From an uncultured Marinobacter sp. (GTDB lineage: Bacteria > Pseudomonadota > Gammaproteobacteria > Pseudomonadales > Oleiphilaceae): a stretch of 49,115 nucleotides of DNA. The stretch covers positions 1-49,115 of the forward strand of contig NZ_CAJXKQ010000035.1 in NCBI RefSeq assembly GCF_913055835.1. Direction: 5' to 3'. The notes under the pieces were generated by a model. It saw only the letters and a list, made by a program, of their open reading frames with translations, searched no databases and was not told the origin of the DNA. This document shows positions 33,577 to 41,669 of the stretch, piece after piece; the first letter of the stretch is position 1, and every line of letters starts with the position of its first letter. A program made the translations under genes and the position numbers.

Positions 33577-34341
33577 CTATTTCCCGGTGGTTGATTCCGA
33601 GGACTTGTTCCTCTCCTTCTCTTTCTCGGCCAGATGAGGCGCCATGACTTCTTCCAGCGTATACCCGGTCAGCCGGCGAATGGTCCGCCAGAGATAATAG
33701 AAAATCAGCATCATCATGATCATCGACGGAATCGCGATCATCGGGTAGCTGACCAGGGTCATCCGGCCCAGCTCCTCATTGAACGCCTGGGTACCCGAGG
33801 GACTGACCACGATCCACTTGGCAAGTATGTAGTTCATGATCGAGGAAAAGAGAAACGTGCCGGCAAAGAAGTAGCTGGCCTTTAGCAGACGCTCCTCGAA
33901 TTCCTCAACCCGGTTGTGTTCTTCAAGCGTCTTGTGGATCTTATCCACATCCAGAACACTCGGGTTATACAGCAGCGTGCGTACCAGTGGGTATTTCGTT
34001 CTAGTGGAAGCCAGTACCGCCAAACCAATGATGGCTGGAATCGCGGCTTCCTTGATGGCCAGCCAGCCGGCATCCAGTTCCAGAAGACCAATGCCGCCGG
34101 TCAAGCCCACGCTGACCAGACCGAGCACTGCAATGAAGTTTTTCTTCCGGTATTTGATCAGTTCAAACAGGCCCCAGCCCAGGGGGAATGCGAGGCCGAT
34201 GAGCAGCGCGTTGACGTTGCCCAGGTGCTCCTCGCCACTGAACTTCATCAGGATCACGGAGGGAATGATAATGCTGACCAGCAAATCGACCCAGGGTCTT
34301 GGCTTGTGGTCCGGAACGTTGGCGGAGCTCGGAGACGTCAT
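33577..34341 (-). CDS. VC0807-like integral membrane protein (function unknown)
   Basis: This 254-residue protein has several hydrophobic segments (roughly 20-32, 44-62, 70-86, 96-112, 155-172 and 195-220) and a charged C-terminal tail. It resembles the VC0807 family, for which I know no established function. A perfect DnaA box (33941-33949) lies in its codons for VDKIH. It shares the terminator with gyrB. Confidence 0.7.
   Translation of the reverse strand: MTSPSSANVPDHKPRPWVDLLVSIIIPSVILMKFSGEEHLGNVNALLIGLAFPLGWGLFELIKYRKKNFIAVLGLVSVGLTGGIGLLELDAGWLAIKEAAIPAIIGLAVLASTRTKYPLVRTLLYNPSVLDVDKIHKTLEEHNRVEEFEERLLKASYFFAGTFLFSSIMNYILAKWIVVSPSGTQAFNEELGRMTLVSYPMIAIPSMIMMMLIFYYLWRTIRRLTGYTLEEVMAPHLAEKEKERNKSSESTTGK
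33941..33949 (+). promoter_or_regulatory. DnaA box (perfect 9-mer) in a palindromic context, inside a coding region
   Basis: TTATCCACA is preceded on the same strand by TGTGGATC, making a 7-bp inverted repeat with a 3-base spacer at 33933-33949. It could be chance or a DnaA titration site. Confidence 0.4.
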
Positions 34342-34437
34342 GTTCTAGCCTGGTTGTTGAAACTGTAGCAGGCCGAACGGCACTGCCGGAAAACTCCCGG
34401 CAGTATACGACGAATCCAAGCTCGGACGTAACCGCTG

Positions 34438-36168
34438 TCAGAAGCCTCCCTGGGCGGTCATGGAAGAGCCCGCACCACCGGTTTGCAGACGGTTGTCTGC
34501 TCCGGACTGCCAGACCAGTTGCGCTGAAGGATCGGATTCACTGCGTTTGATACACTTCCATTCAACACTGCTGTTGGCGGGTATGTCGAAAGTGCCGGCC
34601 CATGTAGGATAGTTCCCGGCATCAAGTTTCAGAGCGCCGGCCGGTGACCAGTTGCCGAGGGCACCAATATTGCCGGTTATATAGACGCTTTGTCCCCAAC
34701 TGGTAATCCCGTTGGCGCATTGGAAGGCCACGGATACCTTGCCAGTATCCCCAGCGTCGTCGGTGCCCGAGTTGTTGTCGCCGGTGCAATCAGCCCCAAC
34801 ATGTAGGGCTGCAGCCTGCATTGCCGGGATATCCAGACTCACTTCGCCGCCCTGGACAGTAACACAACTGCCATCACCGGCAACGTTCCGGTAGTTGCCA
34901 TCGGGCAGGAAAGTGCTAAACGTGCGGGCGAGGTTGCCCCCTTCGCGGTTAATGGCCACAAAGCCTTTATCGCCACGGTTGAAGGCTATCTGATTGTTGC
35001 CGTTGTCCCACCATCCCGAGACGCCAGTCCCATCGGTGACATTACGGAAATCCACCATATTGGCAATGGAATCCCAGCGGTGTTCACAAATCCAGGCGCC
35101 ACCGCATTCAGCGCTGCCATTCTGGTAGACCGATTGGGAAGGCGGGCCCTGATCACCATTGGAAAACCCATAGCTGGACATCACTTTCGGATAGCCGTAA
35201 GGCCACGCCAGCATGAACACATTGGCCAGGTTATAAAGACTGCCATCCTTGTAGGTCACCACGTTACTCCCACCGGCACCGTGGCCCCGCTGGTTGTCGT
35301 GGTTGTCGGTAAACACTACCGCGTTACCTCCGGCCAGAAAGCCCCAGCTCTCTCCAAAACTACTGAGATAGGCAAGCTTTTGATTTTTAAACACATTGCC
35401 GATAGAAGAGCTGTAGCGGAACTCGGTAACATCGGAGGTGCCGGTGTACTCCGTAGCACTCACTGCCTCCCCTCCCAGGTCAATCACTTCCTGGAACACA
35501 TACAAAGGATCGTTCACTCTCGTAAGGATCCCGCTGATGTCTCCCGGCGCCATGTGTTTTGCTGCATCGATCCGGATGCCTTTGACACCGAGAGAGGTCA
35601 GCTGATTAAGATAGCCTGCGATGGTGTTCTGAACATAGGCTGCATCGGTATCCAGGTCCGGGAGGCCCACCAGCTGACAGTTCCGAACCCGCCAGGCGTC
35701 GGTTCCATAATCCTCGGGATCGATGCCACAGGGTGAATGGAAATCGTTGCCGCTGTAGATCGGAAAACTGAACGAACCGGAATCGTAGTAAGAACCAGCC
35801 GTCCCGGTCCCGGAACCATTGGCCATATGATTGATTACCGCATCGGCGTACACATCAACCCCAGCAGCATTACACCGCTGTACCATGTCTGCAAACTCGC
35901 TGGCATCGCCACTTCGACTTTTAAGTTGATAACTGACAGGCTGGTAACGGGTCCACCAGGCGCCACCCTGAATATGCTCCTGAGGCGGCGATACCTGAAC
36001 GGCACTGAACCCCTTTGGCCCCAGAAAATTTTCACACTCCTGAGCAACATCACTCCACTTCCACTCGAAGAGATGAACAAATGCCCCTGCCTGGGCCTGG
36101 TGCATGGGCAGAGCAGCTATTATCGCGCCGAGAGCGGCGCCGGTGATAACTCGGGGTAATTGAATCAT
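34438..36168 (-). CDS. Secreted chloride-dependent-type alpha-amylase with C-terminal CBM20
   Basis: This glycoside hydrolase family 13 enzyme hydrolyses starch. The 576-residue protein has a Sec signal ending about AQA (residue 27). The catalytic residues are Asp201 (GIRIDAAKH), Glu227 (VFQEVID) and Asp291 (DNHDNQRGHGAGG). Arg199, Asn289 and Lys328 match the chloride-binding triad of Pseudoalteromonas-type amylases. A Asp/Gly/Thr linker (about 462-480) leads to a starch-binding CBM20 (about 480-575). It is flanked by unrelated genes and its sequence shows no operon partner. Confidence 0.93.
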   Translation of the reverse strand: MIQLPRVITGAALGAIIAALPMHQAQAGAFVHLFEWKWSDVAQECENFLGPKGFSAVQVSPPQEHIQGGAWWTRYQPVSYQLKSRSGDASEFADMVQRCNAAGVDVYADAVINHMANGSGTGTAGSYYDSGSFSFPIYSGNDFHSPCGIDPEDYGTDAWRVRNCQLVGLPDLDTDAAYVQNTIAGYLNQLTSLGVKGIRIDAAKHMAPGDISGILTRVNDPLYVFQEVIDLGGEAVSATEYTGTSDVTEFRYSSSIGNVFKNQKLAYLSSFGESWGFLAGGNAVVFTDNHDNQRGHGAGGSNVVTYKDGSLYNLANVFMLAWPYGYPKVMSSYGFSNGDQGPPSQSVYQNGSAECGGAWICEHRWDSIANMVDFRNVTDGTGVSGWWDNGNNQIAFNRGDKGFVAINREGGNLARTFSTFLPDGNYRNVAGDGSCVTVQGGEVSLDIPAMQAAALHVGADCTGDNNSGTDDAGDTGKVSVAFQCANGITSWGQSVYITGNIGALGNWSPAGALKLDAGNYPTWAGTFDIPANSSVEWKCIKRSESDPSAQLVWQSGADNRLQTGGAGSSMTAQGGF

Positions 36169-36447
36169 TGCATGCTCCTGTATTGTCTTTGTTGTGGTGC
36201 ATTGAGCAGGAAAAAGTGCAGCATTCGCTGGTTTCTACCTGCCCAAAGACAACATGCAGTGATCAACAATTGGCCAAAACATCCCCGTAACGATTAAAAG
36301 GGGCGTAGTGCCAGGAAGGGTATAGTTAGAGGTCACACTCAGTGGACCGGTCGCCGGCAGAACAGGCTTCTATCTACAATCCGGGTTCGGGCAATAAAAA
36401 GCCGGGCATGAAGCCCGGCTTTTTGTTCCTCAACAAAATGAGTGCCG
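36169..36447. other. Intergenic region between amylase and aminotransferase
   Basis: The 279-base gap holds the amylase leader on the left and the aminotransferase terminator on the right. I see no small gene. Confidence 0.5.
36396..36424 (-). terminator. Terminator of the aminotransferase gene
   Basis: A 12-bp perfect stem (AAAAAGCCGGGC / GCCCGGCTTTTT) with a 5-base loop, with flanking A/T tracts, lies 24 bases past the aminotransferase stop on the minus strand. It is symmetrical and could work both ways. Confidence 0.9.
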
Positions 36448-37725
36448 TCAGGCACCTACCTCCTTGAGGCTTTCTTCCACAATTGCCAGACCTTCTTCCA
36501 GCACATCGTCTTCGATGGTGACCGGCATCAGGAAGCGCAATGTGTTGCCGTACATACCACAGCTCAGAAGAATCAGTCCCTTCTCCTTCGCCTTTTTGGT
36601 CACTGCAGCGGCGAGTTCCGGCTTGGGTGTGCGGCTTTCCTTGCTCTCGACCAGTTCGAAGGCTGCCATGGGACCGAGATTGCGGACGTTGTCGACGTGG
36701 GCAAACTGTTCCTGCCACTGGCTGAAGCGCTGCTTCAGTTTCTCGCCCAAGGCCTGGGATTTGCCAAGGATATCCTCTTCCTTGAACACGTCGAACACCG
36801 CCAGAGCTGCCGCACAGGCGGTCGGGCTACCAGTGTAGGTGCCGCCCAGGGAATTGGGGCCGGAAGAATCCATGACCTTGTCGGTACCCACGATCGCAGA
36901 GATCGGCATGCCGTCGGCCATACTCTTGGCCATAGTCATGATGTCCGGCTCAATGCCGCTGTGCTCGATGGCAAACATCTTGCCAGTCCGGCCGAAGCCA
37001 CTCTGGACCTCGTCCACTACCATCATGATGTTGTTCTCGTCACAAATCTTGCGGATTTCCTTCAGGAAGCTGGTGGGTGCAGCGTAGAAACCGCCCTCAC
37101 CCAGAACCGGCTCGATCACGATGGCCGCGGTGTTGTGAGCGGGGGAATCGGCTTTCATGGCCATCTTCAGCCCGCGAAGCGCTTCCTCTTCGGAAACACC
37201 GTGATAGGGAACGGGATAAGGTGCACGGTACACGGTACCCGGCATGGGGCCGAAGTCGGTCTGGTAGGGTGCTGCCTTGCCGTTCATCGCCATGGTGTAG
37301 AAGGTCCGTCCGTGATAACCGCCGTCAAAGCAGATCACGTTGGTCTTGCCCGTTGCTGCACGAGCAATCTTCATGGCGTTTTCCAGGGCCTCGGCACCGG
37401 AGTTGGCCAGCATTACCTTGCCATGGCCTTTCACGGGTACCACTTCGCTCAGCTTCTGCGCCAGTTTGACGTAGCCCTCATAGGGCATCACCGTCTGGCA
37501 GGTATGCATCAGCTTGTCGAGCTGCGCCTTGACCGCTTCCACCACCTTCGGGTGGCGATGGCCAATATTGAGTACGCCGATGCCGCCGGCAAAATCGATC
37601 ATGCGTTTGCCGTCTGCATCCCATAATTCCGCATTCGTTGCGTGGTCGGCAAACTGTTCATTGGGACTTGCCGCGCCCGCTGCAACGTAGCGTTCTTTGA
37701 GTGCCTGCAATTCTTTATTGCTCAC
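36448..37725 (-). CDS. gabT: 4-aminobutyrate aminotransferase
   Basis: This PLP enzyme moves the amino group of GABA to 2-oxoglutarate, giving succinate semialdehyde and glutamate. I start at GTG 37725 (SNKELQALKERYVAAGA follows), with GGGAG at 37735-37739; this gives 425 residues, the usual GabT size, while an upstream in-frame start at 37797 would add unconserved residues. The PLP-type motifs are ANSGAEALENAMKIAR, GGYHGRT, VVDEVQSGFGRTG and the Lys of MAKSMADGMPISAIVG. No gabD is adjacent, so the exact substrate could also be another omega-amino acid. Confidence 0.9.
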   Translation of the reverse strand: MSNKELQALKERYVAAGAASPNEQFADHATNAELWDADGKRMIDFAGGIGVLNIGHRHPKVVEAVKAQLDKLMHTCQTVMPYEGYVKLAQKLSEVVPVKGHGKVMLANSGAEALENAMKIARAATGKTNVICFDGGYHGRTFYTMAMNGKAAPYQTDFGPMPGTVYRAPYPVPYHGVSEEEALRGLKMAMKADSPAHNTAAIVIEPVLGEGGFYAAPTSFLKEIRKICDENNIMMVVDEVQSGFGRTGKMFAIEHSGIEPDIMTMAKSMADGMPISAIVGTDKVMDSSGPNSLGGTYTGSPTACAAALAVFDVFKEEDILGKSQALGEKLKQRFSQWQEQFAHVDNVRNLGPMAAFELVESKESRTPKPELAAAVTKKAKEKGLILLSCGMYGNTLRFLMPVTIEDDVLEEGLAIVEESLKEVGA

Positions 37726-37814
37726 TTTGCCATTCTCCCTGGGTTCAGGTTCGAAAGTTTCATCTAACAGTGTAAGTAGTACGGTCCCAGGAAACAAACC
37801 GACTATTGTCGCCC

Positions 37815-39569
37815 TCAGGCGGCATCGTCGCGAAACTGGAGCTTTGCCAGGCGCTGATAGAGGGCGTTTTGACGCATCAGTTCATCGTGGGTGCCTACTG
37901 CCAGTAGTCGTCCCTTGTCCAGAACGGCGATCCGGTCAGCGTCCCGGACAGTCGCCAGACGGTGCGCTATCACCAGGGTGGTTCGCCCGGCTGTGAGTGC
38001 CGGCATAGCCTGCTGGATCAGGTTTTCACTTTCCGCATCGAGGGCGCTGGTCGCTTCATCCAGAAGCAGGATCGGGGCATTCGCCAGCAGCGCCCGGGCA
38101 ATGGCAAGACGCTGCTTCTGGCCACCGGACAGGCCCAGGCCGGCATCCCCAAGCCGGGTTTCGTAGCCTTCCGGAAGAGCCTGGATAAAATCATGGGCAT
38201 GGGCAATCCTGGCGGCCTGCTCAACGTCTTGCTGGCTGGCATTGGGTCTCGCGTAGCGGATGTTATCGGCCACAGTGCCATGAAACAGGGCGGGGGTCTG
38301 CGGCACCAGGGAAAAACACCGCCGCAGTGCCTGGAGCGATAGGTCGGAAGTGTCGAGGCCGTCGACCAGAATTCGGCCCTCTGTCGGCTGATAGAAGTGC
38401 AGTAGCAAATCGAATAGCGTGGATTTCCCAGCCCCGGACGGCCCCACCAATGCCAAAGTCTCGCCAGCTTTGACCTCGAGGGTCAGCTCCCTCAGCGCAG
38501 GCTGTTCCGGGCGCCCGGGATAGCTGAAGCTCAGATGATCAATGCGGATGGCCCCCTGAACGGATTCTGGCAGTTCCAGCGTGGGATCTTTGCGCTCAAA
38601 GGCCGGCTCGGTCTGCAACAGCTCGAACAGCCGAGCCGCGGAACCCGCCGCCCTCTGCAACTCCCCAATCACCTCGCTGATGGCGCCGGCAGCGACGCCC
38701 ACCAGCAGGCTGTAAAACACGAAGGCGGCCAGTTCCCCGGGACTGATCCGGCCGTTAATCACATCCAGGCCGCCAATCCAGATAACGATGCCAACAGCAC
38801 CCATAACCAGGGAAATGGCCAGCGTGGTCAGCCAGGCGCGCTGACGGATACGTTGCCGGGCAATATCGAAGGCCCGTTCAGAGACCTCAGAGAAATAACG
38901 GCGATCATGCGGCTGATGGTTGAAGGCCTGAACCGTTTTGATCTGGGTAAGGTTCTCGCCCACGTAACTGCCCACGTCGGCCACCCGGTCCTGACTGAGC
39001 CGGGACAGCGCCCGGACTCGCCGGCCAAAGAACAGGATGGGGGCAATAACCAGAGGAAAGCCCAGCAGGATGATACTGGCGAGCTTGGCGTTGGTAATGA
39101 ACAGCAGAAGCAAACCACCGACCAGCATCAGGGCGTTGCGCAGGGCGATGGACACCGTGGAGCCAATCACTGACTGGAGAACCGTGGTATCGGCGGTAAA
39201 CCGCGACTGGATTTCCAGGGCCCGGTTCTGCTCGAAAAACCCGGGATGGAGATCAATCAGGTGGTTGAACACCTTCTTACGAATGTCCGCTACTACCCGC
39301 TCGCCGATCCAGGACACCAGGTAGAACCGGGCAAACGACCCGAACGCCAGGCCCAGCACCAGTATGAAAAACAGCCCGATGGCCCTGGCCAGGTTTTCCG
39401 GCGACTCGGTGGCCAATCCCTGATCCACCAGGATACGTAAACCCTGCCCTAACCCGAGCGTAATTCCGGCCGTGAAAACCAGAGCTACCAGAGCACCCGC
39501 GACAGCCCGGCGATAAGGGCTGATAAACTCGATGACCAGTTTCAGGGCCTTGCGGTGACGAGCGTTAAT
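37815..39569 (-). CDS. ABC exporter, MsbA-related half-transporter (ATT start likely)
   Basis: One polypeptide carries a transmembrane and an ATPase domain. The first GTG in frame is at 39428, but that would remove transmembrane helix 1 (AVAGALVALVFTAGITLGLG). Upstream codons to the in-frame TAG at 39593 contain no ATG, GTG or TTG. ATT at 39569 is 6 bases after GGAGG (39576-39580) and gives 584 residues, the family norm. The ATPase has GPSGAGKSTL, LSGGQKQRLAIARALL and ILLLDEATSALD. Its substrate is unknown. Confidence 0.88.
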   Translation of the reverse strand: MNARHRKALKLVIEFISPYRRAVAGALVALVFTAGITLGLGQGLRILVDQGLATESPENLARAIGLFFILVLGLAFGSFARFYLVSWIGERVVADIRKKVFNHLIDLHPGFFEQNRALEIQSRFTADTTVLQSVIGSTVSIALRNALMLVGGLLLLFITNAKLASIILLGFPLVIAPILFFGRRVRALSRLSQDRVADVGSYVGENLTQIKTVQAFNHQPHDRRYFSEVSERAFDIARQRIRQRAWLTTLAISLVMGAVGIVIWIGGLDVINGRISPGELAAFVFYSLLVGVAAGAISEVIGELQRAAGSAARLFELLQTEPAFERKDPTLELPESVQGAIRIDHLSFSYPGRPEQPALRELTLEVKAGETLALVGPSGAGKSTLFDLLLHFYQPTEGRILVDGLDTSDLSLQALRRCFSLVPQTPALFHGTVADNIRYARPNASQQDVEQAARIAHAHDFIQALPEGYETRLGDAGLGLSGGQKQRLAIARALLANAPILLLDEATSALDAESENLIQQAMPALTAGRTTLVIAHRLATVRDADRIAVLDKGRLLAVGTHDELMRQNALYQRLAKLQFRDDAA

Positions 39570-39718
39570 GATGTGCCTCCATGGTGTGGACTACTGTAGA
39601 CTCCAGCTTCAATACGGTTTTCTCTTGGAACAGGACTCATCATACCTGAGCTCCCCGGGTCTTCACTGGCAGGAACTCCTGTTGTAGAGCATCAACTGTT
39701 GTTGGTGTGGAGAGCACT

Positions 39719-39748
39719 GTCGGATTACGCTGCGCTAATCCGACCTAC
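39719..39748 (-). repeat. REP-like palindromic element, copy 1
   Basis: The 30-mer begins GTCGGATTACGC and ends CTAATCCGACCTAC. Arms GTCGGATTA/TAATCCGAC fold into a 9-bp stem. It matches copy 2 in inverted orientation at 29 of 30 bases. The left 'minus' label only denotes opposite orientation to copy 2. Confidence 0.85.
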
Positions 39749-39790
39749 CCGAAGCCAGTAGCGCCCGAGGCCCGAGTCAGACCATAAACC

Positions 39791-39820
39791 GTAGGTCGGA
39801 TTAGCCCAGCGTAATCCGAC
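39791..39820 (+). repeat. REP-like palindromic element, copy 2
   Basis: The 30-mer begins GTAGGTCGGATT and ends GTAATCCGAC. It lies 42 bases from copy 1 in inverted orientation, a BIME-like arrangement. It is 25 bases upstream of the GTG of the Atm1-like gene. Confidence 0.85.
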
Positions 39821-39845
39821 AACATTGCCAAAGGATACTCCCACA

Positions 39846-41669
39846 GTGCGCGCCTACGCTGACAACGACTACCCGGCAGATCATAAACCGGACTGGAAAA
39901 TCATTTCAGGCCTCTGGCCCTACCTCGCCGAATTCCGAGGTCGGGTGGTCCTGTCCCTCGTCTTGCTGGTGCTGGCCAAGCTGGCGACGGTAGCCACGCC
40001 CATCGCCCTGAAATACATCGTCGACTATCTGGACCAGAACCGGGGTGCGGACATGCTCCTGTGGATTCCTGTGATCCTGGTGGTGGCCTACGGCGCGTTG
40101 CGCTTTGGCGCCACCCTGTTCAATGAGCTCAGGGATGCCGTCTTCGCCCGGGTGGCGGAACGGGCCATGCGGCGGGTGTCCCTGCGGGTGTTCCAGCACC
40201 TGCACCAGCGGGAACTGGCCTTCCACCTGGACCGCAAGACCGGCGGCCTGGCCCGGGATATCGAGCGGGGCACCAACGGCATCAGCTTTCTGCTGCGTTT
40301 TACCCTGTTCAACATTGTCCCTACCCTGCTGGAAATCCTGCTGGTGGTCGGCATCCTGTTTGTGGTGTTCAACGTGGGTTATGTGGTGGCCATTTTGGTG
40401 GCGGTGGTGGTGTATGTGGTCTTCTCCATCAAGATCACCGAATGGCGGACCAAATTCGTCCGCGAAGCCAACGCCCGGGATAACCAGTCCAATTCGCGGG
40501 CCATCGACAGTCTGTTGAACTATGAAACCGTCAAGTACTTCAACAATGAACGTTATGAGGCGCAGCTTTACGATGTTGATCTGGACGACTGGGAGCAGGC
40601 CCGGCTGAAGAATCGCCTGTCCCTGGCCGCGCTTAATTCCGGTCAGGCATTGATTATCGGTTTGGCGATGATCGTGATCATGGCCATGGCGGTCCGGGAA
40701 GTGGCCAGCGGTGAGATCACCCTGGGTGACTTCACCATGATCAACGCCTATTTGCTCCAGCTGTTCATTCCCCTGAACGCTCTGGGCTTTGTCTACCGGG
40801 AAATCCGGCAGGCACTGGTGAATGTCGAGCGCCTGTTCAAACTGCTGGGGGACAAACCGGCCATTGAAGATGCCCCGGACGCTACCGAGCTGGCGGTGGA
40901 AAAAGGCGAAGTGCGGTTCGAGCATATCCACTTTGCCTATCGCCCGGACCGGCCGATCCTGCGGGATGTGAATTTCACCATCCCGGCCGGTCATAAGGTG
41001 GCGGTGGTGGGGGCCAGTGGTGCCGGCAAATCCACCCTGGCCCGCCTGCTGTTCCGTTTTTACGAGGTCGATCAGGGTGCCATCCGTATTGATGGCCAGG
41101 ATATCCGGACCGTGACCCAGGACAGCCTGCGCTCGGCGATTGGCGTGGTGCCCCAGGACACCGTGCTGTTCAACGATACCCTGTACCGAAACCTGGCCTA
41201 TGGCCGGCCGGAAGCCAGCGAGGAAGAGGTCTATCGGGCCGCCCGGATGGCCCACCTGGAAGACTTTATCCACAGCCTGCCGGAGGGTTACGAAACCAAG
41301 GTGGGCGAACGCGGCCTGAAGCTTTCCGGCGGTGAAAAGCAGCGGGTGGCCATTGCCCGGGTGATTCTGAAGAACCCGCCGTTGCTGATCCTGGATGAGG
41401 CCACATCCTCCCTGGATTCACTCTCGGAGCAGGCCATCCTTGGGGCGCTGAACGAAGTCAGCCAGCAGCGGACCACGCTGGTGATTGCTCACCGGCTATC
41501 GACCATCCGGGATGCCAACACCATCCTGGTGATGGATGGCGGGCGTATTGTCGAAAGCGGCAGTCATGGCGAATTGCTGGCCGACGGCGGCCACTACGCC
41601 CATCTGTGGGCGCAGCAGCACAGCAGTAACGACAACAGCAAGGATGGCCAGGAGGACGCTGGCAGCTAG
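39846..41669 (+). CDS. Atm1/HMT-type ABC exporter (half-transporter)
   Basis: This is an exporter of the Atm1/ABCB7 class, linked in other organisms to glutathione-related and iron-sulfur or heavy-metal export; that is family knowledge. The GTG at 39846 (AYADNDYPADHKPDW follows) has AAGGA 10 bases upstream and gives 607 residues; TTG at 39825 is an alternative. The class markers are FNELRDAVFARVAERAMRRV and FHLDRKTGGLARDIERGTNG. The ATPase has GASGAGKSTLARLL, LSGGEKQRVAIARV and LILDEATSSLD. It converges on recD with overlapping stop codons (CTAG at 41666-41669). Confidence 0.92.
   Translation: MRAYADNDYPADHKPDWKIISGLWPYLAEFRGRVVLSLVLLVLAKLATVATPIALKYIVDYLDQNRGADMLLWIPVILVVAYGALRFGATLFNELRDAVFARVAERAMRRVSLRVFQHLHQRELAFHLDRKTGGLARDIERGTNGISFLLRFTLFNIVPTLLEILLVVGILFVVFNVGYVVAILVAVVVYVVFSIKITEWRTKFVREANARDNQSNSRAIDSLLNYETVKYFNNERYEAQLYDVDLDDWEQARLKNRLSLAALNSGQALIIGLAMIVIMAMAVREVASGEITLGDFTMINAYLLQLFIPLNALGFVYREIRQALVNVERLFKLLGDKPAIEDAPDATELAVEKGEVRFEHIHFAYRPDRPILRDVNFTIPAGHKVAVVGASGAGKSTLARLLFRFYEVDQGAIRIDGQDIRTVTQDSLRSAIGVVPQDTVLFNDTLYRNLAYGRPEASEEEVYRAARMAHLEDFIHSLPEGYETKVGERGLKLSGGEKQRVAIARVILKNPPLLILDEATSSLDSLSEQAILGALNEVSQQRTTLVIAHRLSTIRDANTILVMDGGRIVESGSHGELLADGGHYAHLWAQQHSSNDNSKDGQEDAGS
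41266..41274 (+). promoter_or_regulatory. DnaA box (perfect 9-mer) inside the Atm1-like gene
   Basis: TTATCCACA falls in the codons for FIHS of the exporter. It is one of nine perfect copies in the window. Confidence 0.35.

Larger units (their letters stand above)
39570..39845. other. Divergent intergenic region between two ABC exporter genes
   Basis: This 276-base gap holds the ribosome site of the left gene, an inverted pair of REP-like 30-mers (39719-39820) and the ribosome site AAGGA (39831-39835) of the right gene. Promoters were not confidently identified. Confidence 0.5.

Noticed and set aside
34382..34404. Inverted repeat ACTGCCGG/CCGGCAGT between the amylase and the VC0807-like gene
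   Set aside because: No T tract follows on the minus strand, so it was not called as a terminator; it may form a hairpin only.
37726..37797. Upstream extension of the aminotransferase to 37797
   Set aside because: The 24 extra residues lack similarity to GabT, and GTG 37725 has a well-spaced GGGAG.
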